A stretch of DNA of 64,000 nucleotides, from positions 392,371 to 456,370 of the forward strand of contig NOWV01000052.1 in assembly GCA_003344405.1 (NCBI GenBank). The letters run 5' to 3'. Below are positions 26,658 through 39,100 of this stretch, in pieces (position 1 is the first letter of the stretch; each line of letters opens with the position of its first letter). This DNA is from Trichoplax sp. H2. Taxonomy: Eukaryota; Placozoa; Uniplacotomia; Trichoplacea. The notes beneath the pieces were generated by a model. It was not told the DNA's origin. It ran no database searches and worked only from the letters and a program-made list of their open reading frames with translations. The position numbers and the translations under genes are program-made.

Positions 26658-29600
26658 ATGATTGATAAAAACTTACTTCTAGGAGTAGCTCATTTGATCC
26701 TAGTAGCAGGTAATGCAGCCATTGCGGTGGCCGGTTGGATTATCTTAAAAGAGTATAAAAGTGAATACCTTTATGTTGGTATGTTACTTCCATCGATTGG
26801 GGTAAGTCAAGTTACACCTTAATAAATCTATTATTAATTAGCGCTTAGCTACCAAGATAGCAATTTTATTTGGTATTTACTCTGCTGAATATTAAAAGCG
26901 ATATTATTTGACCATATTATTACTTTGACTGATGTCCTTAGTTATAAATTTCGCTGCACATTATGGAGAATTAAAATAATCTATAGGGATATTTAATCAT
27001 ATTTTTACTACACTGATAATCATCAATGAATGCGATATAGATTTCCATCATCTTGACGATGATAATCTATTTTGATATTGCTATAGTTAACAGGGGCTGG
27101 ATTCTCTACTTTTGCCTACCGAATCAAGCCGCAATGTTTTACGGTAAGCCGATTTATAATTTCGCATCGGATCAACTGGAATATATGATCCAAACGTACC
27201 CGATGTCAATCAAATTTATTTAATAGACTAACTTTTAACCAAAACTTCTGTCTGACTTATAATTATTTTTTCCATTTATCTTTATTCTAGTTAATTGGTA
27301 TTATAATTTCATCCGTGCTCTCTGTTATTGGGGAAATCTATACCATTACTGCTTTCTTTTTCGCATTGGGCCTATATCATTACCATGATAGTGGGCAAAT
27401 GCTGGCAGTTACTCTAATTACCATTCTGCTGTCATTACAAATATTAATCTTCTCAATTTATAACATTGTACGATGTTATCGCCATATGAAAGTTTTATAC
27501 GCTTGCCGAGAACGCTCTCAAGAACACCACAATACTGTTAATGAAAGTGATGAGACGTCGTCGCTTTATACAGATAAATTTTGCTATTCTCCCTCTTCTA
27601 TTACTTCTTCCTTTAATACTATCGTACATAATCATCGAATTATGGGTATTGCACAAATTATTACTGGCACTATTTCATTTGTACTTGGATTAGTATGCTT
27701 GTTTGTACTTACAGATGCATTTACTTTGGCCAATAGCTATTTGGGTGCAATGGTAAGTAGCGTGCATAGCCTAATTATAATGGAGAGCGTTATTGATGTT
27801 AATTGATGGTTACTAGTTCGATTCATTCTTTAGAGGCTATGCATTGGATAAGAGTTTTGCAGTTAGCAATCATGTAATTCTGAAATAGATTTAGAATGCC
27901 TAATTTATTGCATAAACACTCTATTTGTAGGTGATTACATCGGGTGCAGTAACATTATTATCCCATCGATATCCAAAATTATCATCCACGGTAAGTTTAG
28001 TATTAGCTATTTACTCGTGCAAAGTACAATATGAAACCATTAAAAAACTACTTCAAAATTTAGCAATCTCGTGCATGATTGAATCGAATCAGTATTGCCC
28101 CTATGTGTGCATACTTCAAGCAATTGCTAATACGTAGAATACGCGTAGATGAAAAACAAGTAGGCATAAGATAAATCTAATTATGTATAACATCAATTCT
28201 GAGAACGTTTATTTAAGAAGACTTTAATCTTTAATGAAATAAATTGATATAGAATGATGCAGAAATGTAATAGAGTAAATTATTTCTGTATATTTCATAC
28301 AGAAAAAGATTCTAAATTAAATTTATTGGATATTTACTCTGCCCATCCTGTATATCTCCTAAAGAAAATGATTACTTTTAATAATGAGAAGATTTGCTCC
28401 AATTCCTACAATTTATATAGTCATCACAAATGAATAGTTGTAACAAGAATCGAAACTCCTTCGAGCCCACTGTTAGGCTTGTCTTTCTCGATGTTTGCCC
28501 ATAGCACAGCTCAGAGATACTGACAACCTCCCATTTTAGTAGGCCACTAAGTATCTACCCTAAAATAAATTATGAACATAAATTTCATTGAAAATCGGCT
28601 AGTGTTTGGTATAGACATATATAAACAATCGGTACTTGTAGAAATAACCTTATGAAAGATGGTAATTATCTATACAAATATGTATGAAGTATTAGATGAT
28701 GATGTTATTATCGAATACAAAATTATTTTATCTATTGAAAATAAGATAAAAATTGGTTTATGAAAAGTTATTTCGTGATAACAGTATAGGAATACTGTAA
28801 ACGATATTTTAAAAATAAATTCGGATGATAGATTGAACTGATTACATTTTTCATCTAATCATTTTTAGTCTCTTTGGTCGCTCATTTTAACAAGAGCATC
28901 ATCATTATGGTCCATTTCAACAACCTTTTCATCTTTACTTTATTACCTATCTACTGCTTTACGCAGGGAAACTCATTTAACTTATACAGTTTTATTTATC
29001 ATTTCATTATGGGGAGCTGTTGGTAACTTTATCATCTCTATTTGTATCACTGTTTTAAAAGTTAAGCGCCAACGGTCGCCATTCTTTACATTTATCATCT
29101 TTAATCAATTTGGTTCGACAACAACTACTGGCCAATTAATGATTAGAGCGTGTTTCGCTTTTCTTGGATTATTGACTCTAATTGTGGGTGTTGTTGAATC
29201 ATTTGTTGGCACTTCCTCTCACATTTTCATTGCTCTTGCAGTTGGATGCCAAGTAAGTACTCTTGTCAACGTCAGTGCATAAATACGGTAAATGAACTAG
29301 TCACTAATCATAGTTACTAGCGGATTGCGTTATCTCCAACTAGAATCAAGTTACAGAATCTACTGATTGCTTGAATCGAACTTTTTCATAGTTTAGCATA
29401 GCAAAGTGTATTGATAATCAATCCAATTTCAAATTAAATTAAAAGACATCATTGCATCATGTTGAGTGATAAATTGTTATTTTATTAGGTTAATACTTTT
29501 ACTTATCAGTATTACTTCAAAGCTAACTACATTAATTAGTAATAATTATAAATTAGTGAATTTTAGTCTATCTCTTCAAGTAAAGTAGCATATAGAAATA

Positions 29601-30235
29601 ATATAGTACTAACTCAATTTTTCAAATTGGTAATTAGTTGATTCTAACTGGTCATTTTGGCAATAATCTTGTCATCAAAAATTTAGAAAATGAGGTAAAA
29701 CATAATTCATCTGGTTTAAAATACATATTCTATACAATCAATCGATGTTGTAACATTTCACTTGCTTCATTATTTGTTTTACATACTTAATTTTAGGCTA
29801 TTGCTTATTTTATCTTGTTAACAACATCGCTGGTCTTTATCGTCGGCTATATTATATTAACCATTGCGGAATTTACTACCTTATTGAGTTTGCAACCACA
29901 ATTGGTCAACACTGGAGTAGTCGCCATGTTTTGTGTTAATGAAATTATATTATTGCCAGTGCTTATTATTTGCATATATGAAGCAATAACTTGTGGTCAT
30001 CAAGTCGGATTATGCTCTAGGGATAAGTTTTCTGCGGTAAGAATAATTACATCCATTTTCGCGTATAAAATTTCCAAGCAAAATTGAGTTATTCACTGCA
30101 AGTATAGAAATATTCATACAGTATCGTATATCATTGCGCTGGAAACGATAAAATAAAATGATAAAGTTAGTTATTAAAAAAGCAATACACCGCCATAAAT
30201 TATTATAGGCTGAAAAAGGCAAAATTTACAACTAA
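26658..30235 (+). CDS. Triplicated MS4A/CD20-like 12-helix membrane protein (copy B)
   Basis: There are eight exons: 26658-26801, 27087-27143, 27291-27752, 27931-27990, 28869-29252, 29638-29694, 29797-30036 and probably 30209-30235. They give 476 residues, with all introns in phase 0. Exon lengths match copy A exactly at exons 2, 4, 5 and 6 (57, 60, 384, 57). Shared text includes LIGII at the start of exon 3, YLGA(M) before the exon 3/4 junction, and FVG..H..........GCQ then LIL(A/T)G..GNNL at the exon 5/6 junction. The second unit opens with a strongly CD20-like helix, MGIAQIITGTISFVLGL. The loop after helix 4 is longer and acidic (residues about 130-165). The last exon codes for only eight residues and a stop, so the long tail of copy A is missing; this exon is the least certain. 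Function is unknown. The gene is clearly a paralogue of copy A from an old local duplication. Confidence 0.72.
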
Positions 30236-32999
30236 AGTTGATAATACCCAATTTATATTGATCTATGATCTCGTTTATCGCGACATACACCAAAATATAA
30301 ACGGAAAAATCATTTCTACTGAAGATCATTTAGTAATTTTGGCTAAAATTTTCAAATTTCTTCTTTCTTCTAGAATTATCATTTGCCGAAAGAACAACCT
30401 TGTCAACGAAGTATGGTCGCCATGCATAATGATATTAATTTGGAAATAGTGGAGGCCAAGGTCTAATCTAATGAAAAAATTATTATTTGTGGTCGAATAG
30501 TTGTAACCATAATTTTATTTGAAAATGAGAAAATCAATGTCTCCTATAAGTTCCAATCGGCTATTATAGATAATATATAATTTCTGATTTTTACATAACT
30601 GTTTGAATATATACAGAATACTAAACAAATTTATGATATTAATCATTTGTTTATCATTGTTATTAATTCAATATATTACGAATCGTAAGTAAATTGATAG
30701 AGCACGATAATTAGGAAAATATTAATACGTGTGTTTCTTCTCTTAGCGCTATACATTAGTATGATTAGTTCATTTTTTTATTAATCTGATATTGTATATG
30801 TTGATCTTTCTGGATGATTACATTTGCATGTTATAGTCAAAATATTGATTCTAAATGTTACCCTCCATGTTCTAAGTTCTATTATTGATTTGGCAGGATT
30901 ATACTGTTTATAATTTCATCGTTATTCTTATTTCTGCAGAAGAGAGTACATTAATTCTTGTATCCATTTTCTCTTTTGCAATAGTCGTTGTTTTCCTTGT
31001 AAAATTTTTCAACATTTATACCCTGTAGGTTGATGAAGATTTTTACCTCTTCATCGATTAATTAATTATACCTTTAAAATGGAATTTGGTTTATCGTATG
31101 TTAGCAACTACATTGATTCTATCGTTGTTTTTAATTGAAGTTGTGCTTCTTTGCAAGCTGTAGAATCAAGTGTTGTTGTTATTATACGTTAATTATGACT
31201 ATGCACATCTACCTTGAAGGATAAACTACTAAAATATCATTGAATGACTTAATTCTATTTTATAGTTTAACAAGCAATTTTTTTTTTGTAAAATATTACT
31301 TCTTTTACATACCTTCTATACTAGTAGGGGGAAAAATTGATCCTATTCAATAAATTGTTCAATTAATATCTTCGTAGTAAGACAATCTATGTTGACCAAA
31401 ATGGGTGCTTGGGATAGAATTGCATGTCTTTTATCCCTACGGCACATGTTAAATAGTTGTATCACTTGAGTATTGAATCGCTGTATCAATCTAACTATTG
31501 CAGACACAATTGTTATGAAAAGTGTCCAGAGCTGGATCAATCTATGCCATCACAGCTTCTTGTCCTATCACAGAATTGTGCCAAGATTGCCTGGAAGGGA
31601 TTTATTAAGCAAGATTTGAGTGCTTCCCCCAAAGAGCCATTACCTTAACCCTAACATATGACATACTGTCCCATATAGTAGTATCATTGATGATACCAGC
31701 CGCAATCTTTCAATATTTTAATAGGTTGAATTGACTATACCATAGTAAATGGTATAGTTGAGTTTACTGCATTTTTTGTCCATATCTTTAAAGTACCATG
31801 GACTACAAGAAGAAGGCCTATATTCTGCTAATGGTCTGTAAAAGTACACACCACTACCGTTATGAGGTATCATGATGATAGTAGCACCCTGATTATTGTA
31901 TAGGACGTATGATAAGTTCATTAGCATTATGCAAAGTGGAAATTGCTGCTTGGTCTAAGATATTCATCGTTACCCTTCCATGATCAAGACCATGGCCTAA
32001 TGCTATGGCTGATTTGATCTCGATGGCTACTTACAGTATCGACTGTAGTGTACAGGGTGTATGGAAAGTCATTTGCGATTGGTGCAGTACTGTCGTTGAT
32101 AATGTACTTTTGGGTGTCTCCTCTTGCTCTCCCTGTAGTCGCTTTATTTCTCTCCACTTCATACCCTATTTTTCGTATATTATTATTATTTCTGAGCTAC
32201 TTTATGCCATTACTGTCTACCGTACAGTATAAGCAATCCATCTCTCGACATGACCCATCGACCAGTAGAAGACTAGCCAAGAATGTACTTTCCATTTTTG
32301 AAAAAGTAACCTTCTATTCATGCTATCCTCCTTGCTACTGCTGTTTACTGTAAGACTAGCATAGACTAAGAAATACTCGTATAATATCATCTAGTCCATG
32401 TCGATGGTCAGAGCAGTTTCAGTGATGGCATTGCTCTAGTTCATGGATGCCATGATAGAAGAAGTAGCTTTTAATTGTATTGCCTGCATGATACTGTGCA
32501 TTGAAATGGTTTGACGTTCCTTCCATTTGTTGAGTTCAAGTTCATCTTTCCTGTACAAGGTCATGGCTCAAGCGATTGTACTGTTTCGACACAGTGTAAA
32601 GTGTACACGAGAGACCCTTGATGCAATGCGGTATAGGCAAAGTTAGCGCATTTCCTCTTCCTTTTTCACCTTGAACAACTCCATGAATATCCTCATCATT
32701 TCTATTTTTCTATAATGTACTGCACTGAGTCTGCATGAATTCATGGCGGAAAAGGTGGCTAGCTCATTTTGCAATTGATGAAGAATTTCTTCTTGCAACA
32801 TCAGCACAGGCGTTGACCATGCAACAACGCTGTGACAGTAGTGCCTGGAATGACACTACCACAACTACGTCATCCAACACGCCTGAACATTGTACAAGTC
32901 AGCCAGTCGTAGCCCGCTACTGTACTGGATTTCTATCAAGTCAACCTGTCGTAGAGTAAACACACCGTGGGTGTGATTGGTCAGCAGTGACCATTGAAC
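30236..32999. other. Spacer right of the second MS4A-like gene
   Basis: No gene is supported. Open frames here are short and show no domain or splice-linked continuation. The 33-kb GTAC-rich satellite begins at its right edge. Confidence 0.4.
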
Positions 33000-33234
33000 T
33001 TCACTCTGAACGCACAGTACTGTAGACTGTAGACTGTACACTGTATAGTACTGGAGTGGTGTACAGTACTGTACAGTACGTACCATCCGTACTATCCGTA
33101 TCGGTTTTGTTGGGCAAGACTAACAGCAAGACTGGTCAACACCACAGCGAACGACCCCTTGTTAGTACGCACTACAGTACAGTACTGTACTGTATAGTAG
33201 GAACGTAGAGTCGATGTTATTGCACTGTACAGTA

Positions 33235-33315
33235 CCCTGTACTGTACAGTACAGTACAGTACCCTGTACTGTACAGTACAGTACAGTACCCTGTACTGTA
33301 CAGTACAGTACAGTA
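33235..33315. repeat. 27-base minisatellite, three copies
   Basis: The unit begins CCCTGTACTGTACAGTACAG and repeats at 33235, 33262 and 33289 without change. It is made almost wholly of the self-complementary words GTAC, CTGTACAG and TGTACA. Confidence 0.92.
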
Positions 33316-33484
33316 TTGCAGGTCGTAGTGTACTGTACACTGTAGAGTATGTACTGTAGTACTGTACACAGGTTTTGTTGGGCAAGACTGACAGCAAGAC
33401 TGGTCAGCACCACAGGGAACGACCCCTTTTCTGTACGCAGCATAATACGAAAGTAGAATGATACAAAATTTGTCTAATAAGGAC

Positions 33485-33512
33485 TTGAAATTATAATGTC
33501 ATATAATTTCAA
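33485..33512. repeat. Perfect 11-base inverted repeat
   Basis: The arms TTGAAATTATA and TATAATTTCAA flank a six-base loop. It lies in a piece of about 100 bases (33440-33545) that is AT-rich and unlike the surrounding satellite, so it may be an insertion. Confidence 0.6.
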
Positions 33513-33965
33513 ACAGTGGGAAATACTTATGAGACACCCTAAACAGTACACAGTACAGTACTGTATTGCAGGTCGTAGTGTACTGTACAGTGTACACTGT
33601 AGAGTATGCACTGTAGCACTGCACACAGGTTTTGTTGGGCAAGACTGACAGCAAGACTGGTCAACACCACAGCGAACGACCCCTTGCCACTACGAACCAT
33701 CGTAGGAACGTAGAGGATAGCATCACGACGTCCGTCTCTCCTTGACTGATAAACGATGTCCCCGTGTGAGTCGATGGTATTGCACTGTACAGTACAGTAC
33801 TGTACTGTAGACTGGTAGTGTATTGCAAGTGGCGTACAATACAATGTACCGTGCACGGTAAAGTATGTACTGTAGCACGGCGCACGGTCCAGTACTCTAC
33901 CATACCGTTACTGGGGACAGCGTTGTACTATACTGTAGTCAGCGTTGTACTATACTGTAGTCAGC

Positions 33966-36198
33966 CAACACGACCTTGCGTCGTTCTTCTCAAACGTCAT
34001 GTCACAGTCAACCACCAACGACTGCGGTCTGAGTACTGGACGACCTGACCCGAGGTACGCGTCGAGTGGACGAATATTAGCAGAGATTTTCATTCTTCAC
34101 TTTGCTCTTGCATGCTGACCTTATTGTGCAAAGAAAAAGAGGAAAAAGGAGGAAAAAATTGATACAACTGCTTGTTATTTGGATGGATTAGCAAAGAGTA
34201 GAGATTGGTGAGGTCTAATTGATTGTATCTTGAGCCATTTTTGCGCTCATTCAAGAGATCAATCTCATTTCAAGCTTCATTACCAGCGGACACGCTGCTA
34301 GCGGTAGACGCCTGTCAACTGGGATTTTTTTCATTGACTACCCCCCCATTTCGACTGGCGTCATCATTTTGACCACTAAGTGGATTCTACCAGCGCCATT
34401 GCACTAAATTAGCTTGTAAGTTAAGTTGAAATAAACTGTCTTCGCTGTAATAACCAACATCAAATGGATACCATAAAATCATTGAGTTAGGAAATAAAAG
34501 TCTTTGAAACGTCGATGAAAATCAAGACGTTATTACAGTAGATATTGGATACAGTTGTTCTTCCTTGACGCTTGTCGACTCGATAACCACGATTGTGCCT
34601 GGCCTACAATCTCACTCCATGATGGATACGAACCCAAAAAAAGACTCTCCTACAAGCAGTGATGAGATCAATGAGAGAAAAAGTTCAATCATGATACTTT
34701 TATCTAGATAAACTAATATGTCCAACTTTTAGCATAGGTCGATTGATGACTTTGAAGTTGAATTCTTCTTCTAGTTACCAATTTCTTTTTTTTTCGCATT
34801 GGCCTCCTTGGACGTACGTACTGTACTTGTATTCAACACTTTGATCAGGACAATCCATTCTTCACTTTTTCTATAGATTCATCTTGGCGCTCCAACCTTG
34901 ACTTCAAATCGATCCAACCTTGCATTGCGTTAATTTGATTGACTCATTCTGTCTTAGCCTTATCCGTTTACCTTGGTTCTATTCTCGTCGAGCCTTGATT
35001 TCAATGTGGGTGATATGAGGGATTTTGAGGAATTGGTAAGTTGGCACCCATTCAACCTCCCCAAAATTGTTGCTATTTCGATACTGATAATATCATTCGA
35101 TCGTCCACCAAGGATACTACTTGTGTAATGCTCAATCATAGAGTAGAGAGTACATACAGCTACTAATTTCGCCACAAGAGCAATCAATACATGCCTTACA
35201 TCAGTCAACAAAGTGTATTTTGGAGGGCTCTTATTTTCCCCTGCTACAAAATCAAATTGAGCTCTTGCAACGATAGCAGAAACGTACAGTACTGTACAGT
35301 ATAGAGTCTCCTACCAATACCCCCGTAGATCCGTAATCGATGCCATCGTCAATGGCTCAATGACTTGGGCCGTACGTAGGCGAGGGGCATCATTGCTTTC
35401 TTATGCGATCACATAGCAATATACTCTATACATATTCTACTGTACACTTAACGGATGTCTACTCTAATCGAAACGACTCCTATTTTACTGTCTACTCTTT
35501 TATTACTTTACGATTGTTACATTCAAATTTTTGAATATAACCTTGATCGATCAAACTACCATAGATGAGTATTCGTCATAGGATAAAGTCTATTTTACCT
35601 ATAGCTTTTGTCAAATTGATACCCACAATTATAGGTGCAGTGTACACTAATACATCAAATCCAATCATATGCTCAAATCAATTGTTCTATTCTCAATCTA
35701 TTTGCTAAATTCTTTACTTTAATGTGTACGTTTATCTTTATAGACAGCATACTTAAAAAAAAAATTGTCCATTTTACAAGTCGTGTGTATCGGTCTTGCA
35801 TGACAAAAATCTTGACAAATGATAATCCTAACAGTTTATCTACTTTATCCTAATCAGTCTCTAAGCTCATCGATATCCATGGATGTTGCCATTTTTTATC
35901 GTAAAACGATTAAAAATTGAAATTGTACCATATTATCTTTATAGCATGTGCTTTTTTCAATATTCGTGCAGTACTTAGGCTATATTCCAACTCACAAAGT
36001 GGTGTAGTAGCCAGTCGTAGTTACACAATTATACTGCACTATACAATAACCAACATACGATATGAATGCTGATTTGGACAACTAGCCTTAAATGTGAATA
36101 ATTTTCATTTTAGTTTTCTTCTAATGTTGTGGTACTATTGAAATCTTCTATCGTTTAAACTCGAATTCTAAATAGATGAGTAATTCTTTTCTATCTAG
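33966..36198. other. Spacer left of the ankyrin gene
   Basis: No gene is resolved. One GTAC-rich word is at 35285-35302. The missing first coding exon and promoter of the ankyrin gene should lie here or further left, but I could not identify an ATG exon ending in a phase-0 donor with confidence. Confidence 0.35.
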
Positions 36199-39100
36199 CC
36201 ACCTATAATCCAAGCCTGCTTTTTTGGCGACCTCGACAAAGTGAGGACGTTATGTATGCAAGGTGATAATGTCAACGCACAGGTAAGACAATGTGTCAGT
36301 TGATTTCTTTGTCTGTTGATGCTTTAACTCTAGTTGTGATAGTCGAATTTGAAGGAGTGATTCAGCAATGGGTTATATTGTTTTAAACTACGATCATTAT
36401 TTGATTGCCTTACTATACAACTGTTATGTACTGTTTTTTTTCCCCATAATATAACGTTTACTTAAAGTTATTTCTACTTCGAGGATGATAATCAGTATTA
36501 ATTGTTATGATGATAATTAGAAATAATAATCATGATGGCGATCATGACGAGAAGAAGGATACAAACTGTAAAGCAAAACTCGAATACCTACTGTACTAGT
36601 CGTTCTTCATCATTTGCCAATATTGATAAGTTTGACACTATTTTAGCATCATTCGTTTTCTACTTCCATCGATCTTTATCACTGCATCATAGCAGTCGTA
36701 CACAACAGTGCATCACTAAATAAGTGCAGGTCCGTAATTATATTACAGGCAAAGTTATCATTAGCACCGTCTGTACAGTATACAGTACTATAATTATGAT
36801 TTCAAGATTGGACACAATTATGCGTACTATCATATCTAGTTTCGTTTATTGATTAATGATAGCATACTACGCGCTTGATGTTTTCTATAGAGGCAGTAGT
36901 CTGTCTTCTTGTATTCGTTTTACATGACATACATGCACAGGATAATCTCCGTCTATCTTTCTCACTATGATCCCACTGTTCATGATTCATACTAGGTATA
37001 GTCTATGAAAAATAAAGTATCGAAACACTGTACTATGCCACTAGTACAGTATTGAGCATACAGTATGTAGTTTGATCAATGTCTTGCGATGTACTCTATG
37101 GTATATCTTGAGTAGTAGTTATCGCCAAGACGAATTAAAATGCATCTTTATTTTAACTAAAAGACAATTCTTTGAGTTATTACAGTTATTGCGATGCCTT
37201 TTCAATCTCTAGGTGAATTAATGACAGACAAACATTTAATTTTCAATTTTCATTTTGCATTTCTTTACTTTAAACAATATCATGAAATAATAACTTTCTA
37301 AGCGATTGTTAACCCGGAAAAGCTAATTGCCAGACTTGACCTACTCATCAAATTTTAACTGTCCTGACTTGTACTGTATTAGGCATAAAGTACAGTGTCT
37401 GATTTTTTTTAATTCGATCAAATGTTTTTCATATATCAAATTTCAACTTGAATTTCACTTATTATTTCATTTACTTTATGTATGCAACTTTATTCAGGTC
37501 GCTTTTCAGTTCATGTAGGTAGTATCCAAAAGTCTATTACTGTACATAGTTTTCATTCATTGTCCTAATGGGTATTATACTATACAGTACTGTGTAGTAG
37601 TAATTATATCAATTATTGTTACAGTAGGTGCTGTCTAGTTTGGCAAATCCCTCATACCAATATGCTTAGATTATCCTAACGGTCTCATGCTAGATGTACA
37701 GCATTATTAGAAAGCATCTCTTTCTTGAATATGCCTAGACATCATAAATGTTAATGCTGCAGAATAGCTAAAAGATTTATCAGACTATTTATCGTTCAAT
37801 AGACAATGCCCACAGGGTGACTGTAAAATACCGTTACCCCACTGCATCGACTTTTTTTCTTTTACCGCTATGATTGAATCGATCCCGGGTAGTGTATCTC
37901 GTGTTATGCGCCTTCGCAATCATTTTTATAATAATAATAATAATAGAGCAAGTACAACAGTTAACTTCCAAATGAATGCATATCAACTGTACACTGTACA
38001 GTGGGGAGTGAAGGGCAAGAAGCAATCGAAATGTAGCTCCATTAGTAAAATAGTATTCTATTTTATCGATATAAATACAAATCCTTTATTAAATTATGAT
38101 ATTCCACTAATCCGCGTAAGAAGACAGATAGATAAGATGGCCTAATTTAATGACCAACTACTTTGACTATTTCAATTGTTTGGCTACCACAGTTTTTAAC
38201 TTAGTAATTTAAGAGCTATTTTTCCCTTTACTTTTTCGACCACTAATAATCAATTTTTTATTCGGATACCGCAAATTTATCGGTCAATTCGATGATAAAT
38301 AGTATAATAGTTGAAATCGAAATGAACGATATACAGTATCTTGGAATTTATCTGTAGTAACATCATCTATCTATAAGACGATATCGCTATTACAGTATAC
38401 ATTACGTGCGAGCATAACGGTACACTTTTATGCTTCGAGATAACGTTAAGATATTTTCTGACTTAGCCATTAGATTTGAGATGCTAATATACCGTACGTA
38501 CATCTTTGCGGTAATGATCGTTGACAGTATACGTACTGTTTGATAAGATCATCTCTAAAGAGGATAGGATCATATGCACATGACCAGTACAGTATACTAT
38601 TTATAAATCTATTGCAATTCAATAACAAGACTTGTTAGGTCCTAGACAATATCTTGAATTATATTATCATAGACTTCAATAATTGTAAACAAGGACAAAA
38701 ACATACAGTATCCAGAATTGAATACTTTTGAGACACAACTACTGCAGTCTACAGCCGCATAATGTTGTACTATTCGTCTATTACTCCAACTATGATATTG
38801 TCAGCGTATCGAATCTATAATTTTACCCTACCGTACTGCTTGATCTAGGAATTTTAAATCGAATAGGCCATCCCTAAATATGCATATGTCAGCTGTTATC
38901 ATGTTTATTGTTAGTAAAGTTTTCATAGTTGACTTTCATCATCAATGATCATTAATACGATATTAATTTTGATATAACGGTAAAAGTACACTTATGTTCA
39001 ACCCTTAATATCGATCAATCAAGTCAGTATACTATCTGATCATCTGTTATATGGTCTGTTATTCAGTATTGGCTTATGTATATAGTCTGATATCAATCCA

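Larger units (their letters stand above)
33000..33965. repeat. GTAC-rich satellite with higher-order unit of about 260 bases
   Basis: The region is saturated with overlapping TACAGTAC/GTACTGTAC palindromes. A GC-richer module of about 58 bases (GGTTTTGTTGGGCAAGACT... to ...GAACGACCCCTT) occurs three times, at 33102, 33371 and 33628, so the period is 269 then 257. Between modules lie CTGTAC runs, including the 27-base repeat at 33235-33315. A 22-base direct repeat (CAGCGTTGTACTATACTGTA core) occurs twice at 33918-33961. Because 27 is a multiple of three, long repetitive frames appear on the minus strand; I do not regard them as genes. Confidence 0.85.

Noticed and set aside
32865-34048. Overlapping open frames on both strands in the GTAC-rich region, with recurring SLAVSLAQQN text
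   Set aside because: They are translations of the satellite and its 58-base module. The same DNA is open in several frames and strands, with no domain and no independent evidence for a gene.
37870-38145. 91-codon frame inside the first ankyrin intron, with a CCCGGG-containing segment that briefly looked like part of a tRNA
   Set aside because: No acceptor stem, T-stem pairing or anticodon arm could be drawn, and the frame has an asparagine run from an AAT repeat and no domain.
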